A program made the position numbers and the translations under genes. From Nesterenkonia lacusekhoensis (lineage in GTDB: Bacteria > Actinomycetota > Actinomycetes > Actinomycetales > Micrococcaceae), in NCBI RefSeq assembly GCF_017876395.1, contig NZ_JAGINX010000001.1, forward strand, positions 2,170,001 to 2,234,000: DNA of 64,000 nt, given 5' to 3'. How positions within the stretch are numbered: position 1 is the first letter of the stretch; the number at the start of each line of letters is the position of its first letter. This document shows, one piece after another, positions 1-8,809 of the stretch. The notes beneath the pieces are model-generated. The model was not told the DNA's origin. It did not search any database and saw nothing but the letters and a program-made list of their open reading frames with translations.

Positions 1-2
1 TG

Positions 3-311
3 TGCCTGACCGCCGTCGGGCTGTGGGTGCTCAATGTGGCCCTGCGGCCGCTGAGCGTGCCGCGGATCATCCTGATCAGCTCCATGTACGTGCTGCTGGC
101 GCTGGTGCTTCTGGTGCCGATCTCCCAGCAGTACCACCTCTTCGCCATGCCCAGCGCCGAACTGCTGGCCGCCTCCTTCGTGGCCGCAGTGCTCGGCAGC
201 GGGCTGGTGGAGCTGGGATGGCGGCTCTACGCGGCCAGGGTGGAAGCCCCTTCAGCCTCCCAGGAAAACACCTCGGCAGAGACACCGCCGCTCCCTCCGC
301 GAACCTACTGA
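3..311 (+). CDS. C-terminal end of a cation-transporting P-type ATPase (cut by window edge)
   Basis: The frame is open from the first bases and ends at a TGA at 309-311. It reads as two or three hydrophobic helices followed by a short Pro/Ser/Thr-rich tail. The helix starting LTAVGLWVLNVALRPLS and the following VLLALVLLVPIS resemble the last membrane helices of HAD-type P-type ATPases, which carry an R-P pair before a helix near the C-terminus. The ATP-binding and phosphorylation domains lie outside the window, so the transported ion cannot be told. It could also be the end of another polytopic membrane protein. Confidence 0.6.
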   Translation, partial: CLTAVGLWVLNVALRPLSVPRIILISSMYVLLALVLLVPISQQYHLFAMPSAELLAASFVAAVLGSGLVELGWRLYAARVEAPSASQENTSAETPPLPPRTY

Positions 312-468
312 GAGGACTGACCGGAGAGGATCAACCCCTGATCTGGTGGCGGAAGTTCCCCTCAGAGAAGGAAAACCCGAGGTCAGCAGCACAATGACGC
401 CAGCTGAATAGTGGCTTAACTTTCATGCGACCAAAGAGATATTAGGGTGAAACAGCCCCGCCGTTCAC

Positions 469-508
469 GGGTTCTACGGAAGCCGAAAGGCGGCCCTCCG
501 TAGAACCA
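469..508 (+). promoter_or_regulatory. Perfect 11-bp hairpin directly upstream of the broken isochorismatase gene
   Basis: GGTTCTACGGA at 470-480 pairs exactly with TCCGTAGAACC at 497-507 around a 16-nt loop that has some self-complementarity of its own. It ends only a few bases before the GGAG ribosome-binding site of the gene starting at 522. No U-run follows, so a leader structure or protein operator is more likely than an intrinsic terminator, but the position downstream of the ATPase does not exclude termination. The rest of 312-468 shows nothing recognisable. Confidence 0.45.
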
Positions 509-521
509 GAGGAGTGGCACT

Positions 522-1176
522 ATGCCAGTGTGGGAGAAGTTTCTTACCGAGCAGGACAAGCGGATCTTCCCTCAGAGCGGTTACGGCTACTACTTGGGAC
601 CTGGTGAGCGTCCGGCCATTCTGGTCGTAGATATCAGCTATGTCTTCACCGGGGAGAAGGATGATCCCCTCGAAGACTCCGTCACCAAGTGGCACAACAG
701 CTGCGGCCCCACGCCTGGGAAGCGATGCCCTACGTGCAGGAGCTGCTGACCGCCGCCCGTGAGAAGAACCTTCCCATCCTCTACTCCACGGGGTACGACG
801 CACGCCCGGATGGGTTCGGCCGCGGGCTGTGGCGCAAAGACCCTGCCGTGGAGGCGAAGACTCCCCTGAAGGATACGGTCCGCAGGAGATCGTCCGGGAG
901 ATCGCTCCCGAGGAGCGTGATGTCGTCTACACCAAACGAGCGCCCAGCGTCTTCCACGGAACGCCGCTTGCCTCTGATCTGCGTCTGCTGGAGGCTGACA
1001 CGCTCATCCTTGTCGGCACCGCCACCTCCGGCTGCGTGCGTGCCACTGCGGTGGATGCCTTCTCCCACAACTTCCGGACGGTGCTGGCCGAAGAGGGTTG
1101 CTTCGACCGGGGTGAAGCGTCCCACGCCATGGCGCTCTTCTACATGGATCAGAAGTATGCGGATGTGATGGCCGCG
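522..1176 (+). pseudogene. Isochorismatase-family cysteine hydrolase (N-carbamoylsarcosine-amidase-like), two frameshifts, 3' end lost
   Basis: The reading frame begins with MPVWEKFLTEQDKRIF and contains the family Asp in LVVDISYVF. It then shifts frame near 705-710 (continuing as HAWEAMPYVQELL) and again near 850-865 (continuing as [14 protein letters not shown]). The last frame carries the Lys of YTKRAPSVF and the nucleophile Cys in [13 protein letters not shown]. The protein stops matching the family at about 1171-1176, just after DQKYADV, where ISAs1 transposase sequence continues in the same frame. All catalytic residues survive but no single frame joins them. Intact relatives hydrolyse amide bonds of small molecules. 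Confidence 0.8.
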
Positions 1177-1825
1177 GGCGTGGACCTGACCGGAAAGGTG
1201 ATCACCGCGGACGCCCTGCACACGCAGCGCGCCACGGCCGAGGACCTGGTCACGGCACAGCGCGCCGACTACGTGCTGACCGTCAAGGCCAACCAGCCGA
1301 CCCTGTTCGCCGCCTGCCAGCAGGCGCTATCCGGACCGGCCCGCGCCTTCGCCGCCGAGGACGTCAGTTCCGAGCGTGGTCACGGACGCACCGAGCAGCG
1401 CACCACCCGGACCATGCCGGTCACCGACGGCGACGGGATCGACTTCCCCCATGCCGCGCAGGTCTTCCGGATCCGCCGTGACACCGGCGGCCTGGACGGC
1501 CAGCGCATCCGGAAGGAGACCGCCTACTGCATCACCAGCCTGGCGCCCGCCCAGGCCGGCCCGGTTCGGCTCGGCGCGCTGGTGCGGGGGCACTGGGAGA
1601 TCGAGAACCGAGTCCACTGGGTCCGCGATGTCACCTACGACGAGGACCGCTCCCAGGTCCGCACCGGTGCTGCGCCCCAGGTCATGGCCAGCCTGCGCAA
1701 CCTGGTCATCAGCGCCTTCCGCATGGCCGGTCACACCAACATCGCCGCCGCCCTCCGCTGGGCAGCCCGCGACTATCACCGACCACTGACCATTCTCGGC
1801 CTCACATGACTTTGCCGGAGCCCTG
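1177..1825 (+). mobile_element. 3' half of an ISAs1-family insertion sequence with its right terminal repeat
   Basis: From about 1177 to the TGA at 1807-1809 the protein reads as the C-terminal half of an ISAs1-family DDE transposase. It has [10 protein letters not shown] (second catalytic Asp), [12 protein letters not shown], and further on [19 protein letters not shown], where the catalytic Glu lies. Right after the stop, CTTTGCCGGAGCCCTG ending at 1825 matches the CAGGGCTCCGGCAAAG-type terminal repeat of this family. The left end, the first catalytic Asp and the left repeat are absent, so this fragment cannot move by itself. The frame is continuous with the upstream hydrolase remnant, giving a chimeric 326-residue open frame from 829 to 1809. 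Confidence 0.88.
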
Positions 1826-2004
1826 CCGATTGGGGAGAGCAGATCGCGCACTCTAGGCATGTTGGTCATATCCACGCCCCTGGCCCCCTCCCAGCTTTCT
1901 GTTCTGCTGCGATCCGAAAGTCCATGCATTCTCGGGGGACGAGGCGCGTGCTGCACAGCTTCCTTCCTCGTCTTAGGGCCTGGTCGATCTCTTCGCTGAG
2001 TCGA

Positions 2005-3168
2005 TTATCCTTCGCGCGTGGTCTCGTCCAACGTCTCATCATCTTCCTTGGCTTCTCGTGAGCGTCGCAGCGCTTCGCGGCGTGCTCGTTCGCGGTAGCT
2101 GTAAGCGGCCTCGTGGACCGACTCTTCGCTTTCGAAGCCTGAGCCGATGGCGCCTGCGACGGTTGCGGCGGCGGTCGTTAACAGGGCGACGAGGAGGTGT
2201 TCTCCGAGTCCGTATTCAGGTCCGGCGTACTGGCTGAAGACTTCAGGGGTGAAGACGATGAGCGCGGCGATCAGGTTGAGGGCGAAGAGCCCCAGGTAGC
2301 CACACGTCAGCCCGATGGCGAGGGTTATCACGGTTGAAGCATTGAAAAGGACCGCTTGCTCACGTTGATATGCCGGTAGATTCCTCACCCGTTCCCACAG
2401 GTGATGATAGACGATGAGCCATGTGAGCATCACGGTGATCGAGGCGAGCACCACGGCGACCAGTTGCCACACCGCCATGGTGATCGCGAGTTCCCACAGG
2501 GTGGCGTTGATCAAATAGAAAGCGCTGAACGCGAACGCTCCCACCAGCGCCCCCCGCAGACCCGACACCAGCCGCCACGGTTGGTTATCCCGGACCATTC
2601 CGATGAGCAGCCGCAGCCGACCCCGACTCGCGAAGATACGCAGGTCGATGCCGTCTTGATCGGGTGTGGCCCGCCGGAAGGCCCCACCCAGTGCGCCCAG
2701 ACGGGATCGGCGATGTTCCTCAGAGCCCTCCTCTGGGGTTGTCTCGCCGCGCAGGTCCACGATGAGCTGTGCCACCACTCCCAGGACTCGACGTCGCAAT
2801 GCCATCGCGCCGAAGGCCGGCAGTGAGACCACCGCGACGTTTCGACTGCTACTGGCATCAGCGACGACAGGCTGCCGGTCGATGGCCAGCGGGAGATCGG
2901 TGACGCACACCGCGAAGTCCCAGCCGCGTTGCCGCTTGTGCTCCGTTGCGAGGTTCATCATCTCGAAGTGCTGCATGTCGCTGGGAGGCAACCGCTCACG
3001 GTGCACCTCGACTCTCCACTGGCGATCCGGCAACTGCTCGGCCAGTAGTCCTGGTAGTTCCTGTTCGAGTTGCTGCGCGACCTTTAGCGGGGTAGCCACC
3101 GGATCGGCGAGCACGCCGATCACCACCTCCCGCCCGGGGGTCTGCGTGTGGCTCTGCTGTGTCGTCAC
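2005..3168 (-). CDS. Uncharacterised membrane protein, 387 aa
   Basis: A soluble N-terminal half of about 200 residues is followed by four hydrophobic helices between roughly residues 205 and 345, arranged as two pairs around a charged WERVRNLPAYQREQ loop. The C-terminus is highly charged (Arg/Glu-rich). The N-terminus contains VVIGVLADPVATPLKVA and VCVTDLPLAID, features of an actinobacterial family sometimes labelled as methylenetetrahydrofolate dehydrogenase in databases without support. No nucleotide-binding or catalytic motif is visible. It lies 150 bp downstream of the dehydrogenase gene on the same strand and may be co-transcribed. Function unknown. Confidence 0.75.
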   Translation of the reverse strand: MTTQQSHTQTPGREVVIGVLADPVATPLKVAQQLEQELPGLLAEQLPDRQWRVEVHRERLPPSDMQHFEMMNLATEHKRQRGWDFAVCVTDLPLAIDRQPVVADASSSRNVAVVSLPAFGAMALRRRVLGVVAQLIVDLRGETTPEEGSEEHRRSRLGALGGAFRRATPDQDGIDLRIFASRGRLRLLIGMVRDNQPWRLVSGLRGALVGAFAFSAFYLINATLWELAITMAVWQLVAVVLASITVMLTWLIVYHHLWERVRNLPAYQREQAVLFNASTVITLAIGLTCGYLGLFALNLIAALIVFTPEVFSQYAGPEYGLGEHLLVALLTTAAATVAGAIGSGFESEESVHEAAYSYRERARREALRRSREAKEDDETLDETTREG

Positions 3169-3318
3169 CGGTCCGCTCCTTCCGCTGCTGAATGTGGGCC
3201 GTCGGGGTTATGTCGAGGTGGTGTGTGTTCATAACACTCCCCACACTTCTGGTCTACCTCTACACCCCGTGGGGGGGATCCCGGCATCGGCCCACCGACA
3301 CCCGATTATGGGTCCGGT

Positions 3319-4458
3319 TTAGGCGGGGTTGAGCACGACTTTGGTCCAGCCGTCTTCGCGGGCGTCGAAGTGCTCGTAGGCCTTCGGTGCTTCCGCCAGG
3401 GGCAGGTTGTGGGACACGATCCAGGAGGGAGTGACCTTCTCGGCGGCGATCAGGTCGCGCAGGTGGCGGTTGTAGCGCTTGACCGGGGCCTGCCCGTTGC
3501 CCATCTGCTGGCCCTTGAACCAGAAGTTACCGAAATCGAAGCGGGCCTTGCCCTGCTGGGCCAGCTCATCTGGGGCGCCTGGGTCCTCGGGGATGAACAC
3601 CCCGACGGTGCCGATCCCGCCAGTGAATCGCACTGAGGAGACCAGCTTATTCAGGGTCGCCGCGTTGTCCTCGTTGCCCTGGGGATCGTGGGCCTGGTAA
3701 CCGACACACTCGGCCCCACGGTCAGCACCGACGCCCTTGGTGTGCTCCATGACCTGTTCGACCGGGTCACCCTTGGAATCATCGATCGCGATCGCCCCGA
3801 TCTGCTCGGCCAAGCGCAGCCGGTCGGGATGGCGGTCCACGACCATCACCTTCAGCGCCCCCTTCACGCTCGCGGAGAGGGCGGCCATCAGCCCGACCGG
3901 GCCAGCGCCGTAGATGACTATGGATTCGCCCGCCTTCAGGCCCGACATCTCCACGGCGTGCCAGCCTGTGGGGAAGATGTCGGAGAGCATCACATAGTCG
4001 TTCTGCTTCTCGCGGGCGTCCTCGGGCAGGCGCAAGCACTGGAAGTCGCCCCACGGCACGCGCAGGTACTCGGCCTGGCCGCCGATCCAGCCGCCCATGT
4101 CGGCGAACCCGTATGCGCCGCCGGCCATGCCCTCCACGTTGGCGGCTAGACAGTAGCTAGTCAGCCCGTGCTCACAGTTCCGGCAGTGTCCGCAGGAGAC
4201 GTTGAACGGCACCGAGACCATGTCCCCGACCGCGACCTTATCGATCCCGGCTCCAACCTCGATGACCTCGCCGACGTTCTCGTGGCCCAAGACGCGGCCT
4301 TCCTCGAAGTCGGTGCGGCCCTCGTACATGTGCAGATCCGAGCCGCAGATGTTGGTCGCAGTAACCTTGACCAGGACATCGTTGGGTTGCTCAATACGCG
4401 CATCGGCAACGTCAGCGACCGCCACGTCGTGGGGCCCGTTGTAAACAAGTGCCTTCAT
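3319..4458 (-). CDS. Zinc-dependent, glutathione-independent formaldehyde dehydrogenase-type alcohol dehydrogenase
   Basis: A 379-residue medium-chain dehydrogenase. Catalytic zinc ligands fit C38 (NICGSD) and H59-E60 (GHE). The structural zinc site is the cluster C89, C92, C95 and C103 (CGHCRNC...C). A Rossmann fold follows with GAGPVGLMAA. Length, the GRTDFEEGRVLGHE segment and the extended loop near the middle fit the glutathione-independent formaldehyde dehydrogenase group, which oxidises formaldehyde (or dismutates it) with bound NAD(H). Other small alcohols or aldehydes remain possible. The start is ATG 4458 with AGGAGAT just upstream. The IS3 element begins 272 bp upstream of the start and may have separated the gene from older regulatory DNA. 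Confidence 0.85.
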   Translation of the reverse strand: MKALVYNGPHDVAVADVADARIEQPNDVLVKVTATNICGSDLHMYEGRTDFEEGRVLGHENVGEVIEVGAGIDKVAVGDMVSVPFNVSCGHCRNCEHGLTSYCLAANVEGMAGGAYGFADMGGWIGGQAEYLRVPWGDFQCLRLPEDAREKQNDYVMLSDIFPTGWHAVEMSGLKAGESIVIYGAGPVGLMAALSASVKGALKVMVVDRHPDRLRLAEQIGAIAIDDSKGDPVEQVMEHTKGVGADRGAECVGYQAHDPQGNEDNAATLNKLVSSVRFTGGIGTVGVFIPEDPGAPDELAQQGKARFDFGNFWFKGQQMGNGQAPVKRYNRHLRDLIAAEKVTPSWIVSHNLPLAEAPKAYEHFDAREDGWTKVVLNPA

Positions 4459-4730
4459 GATGATCTCCTTATGAGAACTTGTGGCCAGGTCAGTTCTAAG
4501 CGCCGTACCGCCCGGCCCCGACAGAAGTCGCGACCGAGCTGATCGCGGACATCAACCACATGACGTGGAGTTTTTTCCAAGACCTTCCGAGGTCGTTCGA
4601 TGAGCAATCGCGATCGGGGCCCAACCCCATCCTCCACCACCGCAATCCGGCTAACAAGGGTGGGTGCCCCGGCCAATGAGGACTCTCGTGGACTGCCCCC
4701 CGAATAACTACCACCTCGGCATACGGTGAC
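4459..4730. other. Intergenic region between the dehydrogenase gene and the IS3 element
   Basis: It must hold the promoter of the leftward dehydrogenase gene, but no convincing -35/-10 pair stands out. Short open stretches on both strands (for example plus strand 4530-4680) have no recognised homology and may be the decayed end of an older gene. A T-run with flanking GGAG lies at about 4568-4580. Confidence 0.4.
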
Positions 4731-4785
4731 TGAACCGCACTGGGATTCTTGGAGACTCCATCGTTTGGAAAGGGATGATGGAGAC

Positions 4786-5130
4786 ATGCCACAAGAGATC
4801 AAACCGGGCAACGCGACCACGCGCCGATACTCCGAGCAGGAGAAGGCCGCGGCGGTGCGAATGGTCCGCCAGCTACGCCAGGAGCTGGGCACCGACCGTG
4901 GCACCGTGAAGCGGGTGGCTACTCAGCTCGGCTACGGCCCCGAGCCAGTCCGGTCCTGGGTCCGCCAAGCAGACATCGATGAAGGCCACGCCCCGGGCCA
5001 GAGCACCGAGCAGTCGGCCCGCGAGAAAGCCCTGGAACAAGAGAACCGTGAACTGCGGCGGGCCAACGCGATCTTGAAGCGGGCCGCGACTTTCTTCGGG
5101 GCGGAGCTCGACCGCCAGTCACCGAGATAG
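4786..5130 (+). CDS. IS3-family transposase OrfA (helix-turn-helix subunit)
   Basis: A 114-residue DNA-binding protein that begins at ATG 4786 after GATGGAGAC. The N-terminal part (RRYSEQEKAAAVRMVRQL and VATQLGYGPEPVRSWVRQ) is the helix-turn-helix that recognises the terminal repeats. The C-terminal part (EQENRELRRANAILKRAATFF) is the leucine-zipper-like helix of IS3 OrfA proteins. The frame ends in TAG at 5128-5130. OrfB lies in the -1 frame, so the active transposase is expected from ribosomal slippage near 5100-5128, although no classical A6G slippery run is visible. Confidence 0.9.
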   Translation: MPQEIKPGNATTRRYSEQEKAAAVRMVRQLRQELGTDRGTVKRVATQLGYGPEPVRSWVRQADIDEGHAPGQSTEQSAREKALEQENRELRRANAILKRAATFFGAELDRQSPR

Positions 5131-6056
5131 TCGCCTTCATCGACGCCAACAGAGACGACGTCATCGACGGTCGTCGACTCGGAGTCGAGCCCATCTGGAC
5201 TCTGCTGCAGGTGGCTCCGAGCACCTACTACGCCGCAAAGAACCGCGCCCCCTCGGCCCGGAGCCTCAGGGATGCCGAGCTGATCCCGCAGCTGGTGGCC
5301 CTCCATGCCCAGAACTACGGGGTCTATGGAGCCAGGAAGCTCTGGAAGGCTGCGAACCGGGCCGGCCTGCAGATCGGCAGAGATCAGACAGCCAGACTGA
5401 TGCGCCACGCTGGCCTCGAAGGTGTCCTCCGGCGCAAAAAGGTTCGCACCACCGCACCTGATCCTGAAGCCCCGCGGCATCCGGATCTGGTCAATCGCGA
5501 GTTCACCGCGATCGCGCCGAACAGGCTCTGGGTCACCGATCTGACCTACGTACCGACCTGGGCCGGTGTCGCCTATGTCTGCTTCATCATCGATGCCTTC
5601 AGCCGCACGATTGTCGGGTGGCGGGTCGCCTCCACGATGCGCACCGACACGGTGCTCGACGCGATCGAGATGGCCCGCTGGTCCCGAGGCCTACGGCACG
5701 AGCAGCTACGGTGCCACAGCGATGCAGGACCTCAATTCACCTCCATTCGCTACGGCGAAAGACTGGCCGAAATCGGGGCCACTCCCTCGATCGGAACCGT
5801 CGGGGATAGCTACGACAATGCTCTGGCCGAGACCGTCAACGGTTACTACAAGGCCGAGCTCATCCGAGGACCGGTGCGCACCCATCGCGGTCCATGGAAG
5901 ACAGTCGAAGATGTGGAGCTGGCCACTCTCGGGTGGGTGCATTGGCACAACACTGAGCGGCTTCATGGGTACCTCGGTGACCGGCTGCCAGCTGAGTTCG
6001 AGGACCTGTTCTACGATGACAACATCAGACCCAATGAGCTGGTGGAATCCCTATAG
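5103..6056 (+). CDS. IS3-family transposase OrfB (DDE catalytic subunit), read by -1 frameshift from OrfA
   Basis: Homology-like sequence begins upstream of any start codon (VTEIVAFIDANRDDVIDG, from about 5118), so the protein is probably made as an OrfAB fusion. A GTG at 5211 could start a shorter form. The rve core is complete: first Asp in LWVTDLTYV, second Asp in CHSDAGPQFTS, Glu in DSYDNALAETVNGYYK. The segment RRGPWKT..VELATLGWVHWHN of related elements is present with a short insertion. All catalytic residues are in place and there is no stop, so the element looks competent to move. Confidence 0.9.
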   Translation, partial: GARPPVTEIVAFIDANRDDVIDGRRLGVEPIWTLLQVAPSTYYAAKNRAPSARSLRDAELIPQLVALHAQNYGVYGARKLWKAANRAGLQIGRDQTARLMRHAGLEGVLRRKKVRTTAPDPEAPRHPDLVNREFTAIAPNRLWVTDLTYVPTWAGVAYVCFIIDAFSRTIVGWRVASTMRTDTVLDAIEMARWSRGLRHEQLRCHSDAGPQFTSIRYGERLAEIGATPSIGTVGDSYDNALAETVNGYYKAELIRGPVRTHRGPWKTVEDVELATLGWVHWHNTERLHGYLGDRLPAEFEDLFYDDNIRPNELVESL

Positions 6057-6275
6057 CCGGAGTCTCCATCAATCCCAGTGCGGTTCAGTGCTGAGACATG
6101 GAGGCTCCTTGGAGTGATTCGTGCCCGAAGAGTTCAGGTGCGGCCACAGTAGGAGCGGAGACACCGCTCCCTCCACGTTTCTGGGGAGGGTCCCAGGCTT
6201 CCGGGGCGCTGGCTGTGCGGGCCCACACCGCGCCGAAACACAGCGGAAATACCGCCGTCCTACTGTTTCAGACTG

Positions 6276-7077
6276 ATGACACCGGACCATCTCTCCTCCG
6301 TGGGGCAGGCGGCGGCCGCCGGGCCGCGGATGCGCGACGTCCTGAGCTGGGCGGGGTTCGACGTCGAACTGGTCGCCGGGGAGCGTGGCCTCGACCGGGA
6401 GATCCGGGTCCCCCACGCCACGGAGCTGGAGGACCCGGGCCAATTCCTGCGCGGCGGCGAGCTGATCATGACCGTCGGCTCCGAGCTGAGCGACGCCGCA
6501 GCCTGCGAGCGCTTCGTCGCGAACCTGGTGCGCAGCCGGGCCGCGGGGCTGGCCCTGGCCGTGGACGTCCGCGGGCACCGGCCCCCGCCCGCCCTGGCTG
6601 GCCCCTGCCGCGGAGCAGGCCGGCCTGGCGATGATCACCGTGCCGCCCACATTTCCCTTCGTCCAGTTCACCGTGAAGTTCCAGCAGCTGGCCCGGACCC
6701 TGAAGGAGGGGATCGCGGCGCTGTCGCTGAGCGCCCGCCGCGGGGAGGCCGCCGGGCCCCGGGACCTCTCCACCCTCAACGGTCTGATCGAACGGCTCAG
6801 CGCCGAGCAGTTCCGCCCCTTCAGCGACCACATCATCCGGCCCCTGCCGCAGTACGACGCCAGGCACGGCCGGGCCCTGTGGCCCACGCTGAGCGCCTAT
6901 GTGGCCGCGGACGCCTCCGTCTCAGCGACCGCCGAGGCCCTGGGCATCCACGCCAACTCGGTGCGCAACCGGCTCAGCCGGATCGCTGAGCTCACCGGGC
7001 TGGATCCGCATTCGCTGGAGGATCAGATCTCCCTGGTGCTGGCCGTGCGCGACAGCTCCTCCTTCGCCCGGCGGTAG
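6276..7077 (+). pseudogene. PucR-family transcriptional regulator, frameshifted and internally deleted
   Basis: The 5' part (from ATG 6276) encodes the PucR N-terminal domain: MRDVLSWAGFDVELVAG and HATELEDPGQFLRGGELIMTVGSEL. Near 6595-6605 the frame shifts, and the correct sequence continues as AAEQAGLAMITVPPTFPFVQF. The 3' part ends with the CdaR-type helix-turn-helix (VSATAEALGIHANSVRNRLSRIAELTGLD). Total coding length is about 267 codons, against 450-550 for typical PucR proteins, so most of the central domain is deleted as well. Relatives control purine, pyrimidine or amino-acid catabolic genes. The original target is not evident. Confidence 0.82.
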
Positions 7078-7209
7078 CCTCGGTGATGGCCTCCGCGACG
7101 CCCCTCTCGGCCGTCGCCGTGGTGGTCTGCTGGACGAGCTCCGGTATCGTTGATCTGCTGCGGATGATCGTCCGCGGCAGATCGAGAAGCATTCCGGAGG
7201 GAAGCAGCG

Positions 7210-7641
7210 ATGCTGAGGACCGTCATCGGCGGCAAGATCCACCGAGCCACCGTCACCCAGGCCGATCTGCACTACGTCGGCTCCATCACCGTGGACGCAG
7301 ACCTGCTCGAGGCCGCGGGGATGGTCGAGGGAGAGAAGGTGCAGGTCGTCGACATCACCAACGGCGCCCGGCTGGAGACCTACACCATCGCCGGCGAGCG
7401 GGGCACCGGGGTCATCGGCATCAACGGCGCCGCGGCCCACCTGGTGAGCCCCGGGGACCTGATCATCATCATCTCCTACCTGATGGGCACCGACGCTGAG
7501 GTCGCAGAGCACCAGCCGCGTGTGGTCCACGTCGACGCGCAGAACGGGATCCTCCGGCTGGGGAACGACCCCGCCGAGCCCGTCCCGGGCGCTCAGGACC
7601 AGCTCAACCCGCGCTTCCCCGACTCCCCCGCACGTGAGTGA
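7210..7641 (+). CDS. panD: Aspartate 1-decarboxylase
   Basis: A 143-residue pyruvoyl enzyme that decarboxylates aspartate to beta-alanine for pantothenate and CoA synthesis. The self-cleavage site Gly24-Ser25 ([10 protein letters not shown]) is intact, as are the start [20 protein letters not shown], the active-site [11 protein letters not shown]-like segment ([11 protein letters not shown]) and [19 protein letters not shown]. The C-terminus after residue 125 is a Pro/Asp-rich extension common in actinobacteria. Start ATG 7210 follows a strong GGAGGGA ribosome-binding site. It is transcribed alone, converging on the ATP-grasp gene. Confidence 0.95.
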   Translation: MLRTVIGGKIHRATVTQADLHYVGSITVDADLLEAAGMVEGEKVQVVDITNGARLETYTIAGERGTGVIGINGAAAHLVSPGDLIIIISYLMGTDAEVAEHQPRVVHVDAQNGILRLGNDPAEPVPGAQDQLNPRFPDSPARE

Positions 7642-7702
7642 TCATTCCTGACCGCATCTCAGGGCCGGAGCGCTGAGAAGCGGGATCCGTCGATCACTCA
7701 CG
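7633..7702. terminator. Inverted repeat between convergent panD and ATP-grasp genes
   Basis: CGTGAGTGATC at 7633-7643 is exactly complementary to GATCACTCACG at 7692-7702, with 48 nt between. It overlaps the panD stop codon and ends 20 bp before the end of the opposing gene, so it is placed to end transcription from both sides. No strong T-runs are present, which makes this a tentative call. Confidence 0.45.
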
Positions 7703-7721
7703 GAACGGACGGATGCCCGGC

Positions 7722-8789
7722 TCAGCGGGAGGCGCGCTCCAGGATCTGCTCCATGATCGCGTCGGCCACACGGCGGGACTCCCCGTAGGCCGGATAGTGG
7801 AACTCGGTGATGTTGGCATACGGGTTGACCTCAAGGACCACCGCATCCTCAGCGCTGTCCAGGCTGGGCACGAGCAGATCCACAGCCGCGACGTTCAGCC
7901 CGGGGATGGACCACAGCCCGTCCACCGCCAGATCCTGCAGGTCATCGCTGAGCTGATCGGTGATGTCCACGGCCAGCCCTCCGCCGCGGGAGGTGTCTGC
8001 GATGGGAGTCAGCAGCTGCAGCGCGCCCTCATCCAGCACTGAGGCGCGGGTCAGCCCCACCGGATCCAGGAACTCATCCGTGACCTCGGGCTGCCGGGCG
8101 GCCAGGTAGCCCTCGGCGCCGCGGCGTTCGATCTCCGCATCCGCCAGACCCCCCACCGTGGTCACCCCGTCCCCCACGATGTAGAAGGGCACCCGCGCGA
8201 CGGCGCCGGCCACCTGCTGTCCCACCACGAAGACCCGGACGTCCAGCCCGGGATGATGCGCCTCCACCACCATCTGGTACTTCGACTCGGAGGTCGCCGA
8301 GCGGGCCGCCATCGCCCGGGACCAGGCCTGGCGCAGCTCAGTCTCTGTGGTCACGTTGGTGGTGATGCCCTTGCCGGTGCGCCCAGAAGAGGGCTTGACC
8401 GCCACCGGCTTGCCGAGAGCCTTCATGTACTTCACCGCGCGGGAGAACTCCGTGGTGTTGATCGCCTTGCCCTTCGGCGTCGGGACCTCCGAGGCCTCCA
8501 AGTAGCGCTTGGTCATCTGCTTGGACCGGGAGATCCGGCGGGCCTGGTGGCTGACCAGGGAGGTGATCACAGCATCCATCCCACCGACCACCACATCGGA
8601 GAGGAGGAAGATCCGGTTGGAGTCTGAAATCTGCTTGACCGTCATGGACTTGCGGTGGGCCGCACGCTGGATGAGCACGTCATGAGCCAGCGTGCCGGTC
8701 CAGGTGCGCAGCTGGTCGCGCTGCGGTTCGACGTGGTCGAGGATGAACCGTTCCGTGGCGCTGGGGTGGACAGCAGTACGAGGGGCCAT
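7722..8789 (-). CDS. ATP-grasp ligase-like protein, cyanophycin-synthetase/GshF type
   Basis: A 355-residue protein with a complete ATP-grasp core: VAVKPSSGRTGKGITTNV (residues 129-145, ATP-binding loop), YQMVVEAHHPGLDVRVFVVG (171-190), FYIVGDGVTTVGGL (202-215) and a metal-binding end VVLEVNPYANITEF (317-330). The DVRVFVVG...VGDG..TV pattern is closest to the ATP-grasp domains of cyanophycin synthetase and glutathione-type ligases, which join amino acids through acyl phosphates. No MurE-like or substrate domain is attached, so the substrate is unknown. Start ATG 8789 gives MAPRTAVHPS. It lies 20 bp downstream of a shortened paralogue with the same C-terminal ASR end, and probably forms an operon with it. 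Confidence 0.8.
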   Translation of the reverse strand: MAPRTAVHPSATERFILDHVEPQRDQLRTWTGTLAHDVLIQRAAHRKSMTVKQISDSNRIFLLSDVVVGGMDAVITSLVSHQARRISRSKQMTKRYLEASEVPTPKGKAINTTEFSRAVKYMKALGKPVAVKPSSGRTGKGITTNVTTETELRQAWSRAMAARSATSESKYQMVVEAHHPGLDVRVFVVGQQVAGAVARVPFYIVGDGVTTVGGLADAEIERRGAEGYLAARQPEVTDEFLDPVGLTRASVLDEGALQLLTPIADTSRGGGLAVDITDQLSDDLQDLAVDGLWSIPGLNVAAVDLLVPSLDSAEDAVVLEVNPYANITEFHYPAYGESRRVADAIMEQILERASR

Positions 8790-8809
8790 GGAGCAACAAT
8801 AACCTTCGG

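Larger units (their letters stand above)
4731..6087 (+). mobile_element. Complete IS3-family insertion sequence, 1357 bp
   Basis: The ends are 29-bp inverted repeats, TGAACCGCACTGGGATTC... at 4731-4759 and its complement at 6059-6087, differing at two positions and bounded by the TG...CA dinucleotides typical of IS3 elements. Two overlapping frames (orfA, orfB) fill the interior in the usual -1 relationship. No 3-5 bp target duplication is seen (GAC on the left, GTG on the right). It sits between the dehydrogenase gene and a broken PucR-type regulator. Confidence 0.93.

Noticed and set aside
4496-4792. A 98-codon minus-strand frame upstream of the dehydrogenase gene
   Set aside because: It runs across the IS3 left end and shows no recognisable protein features.
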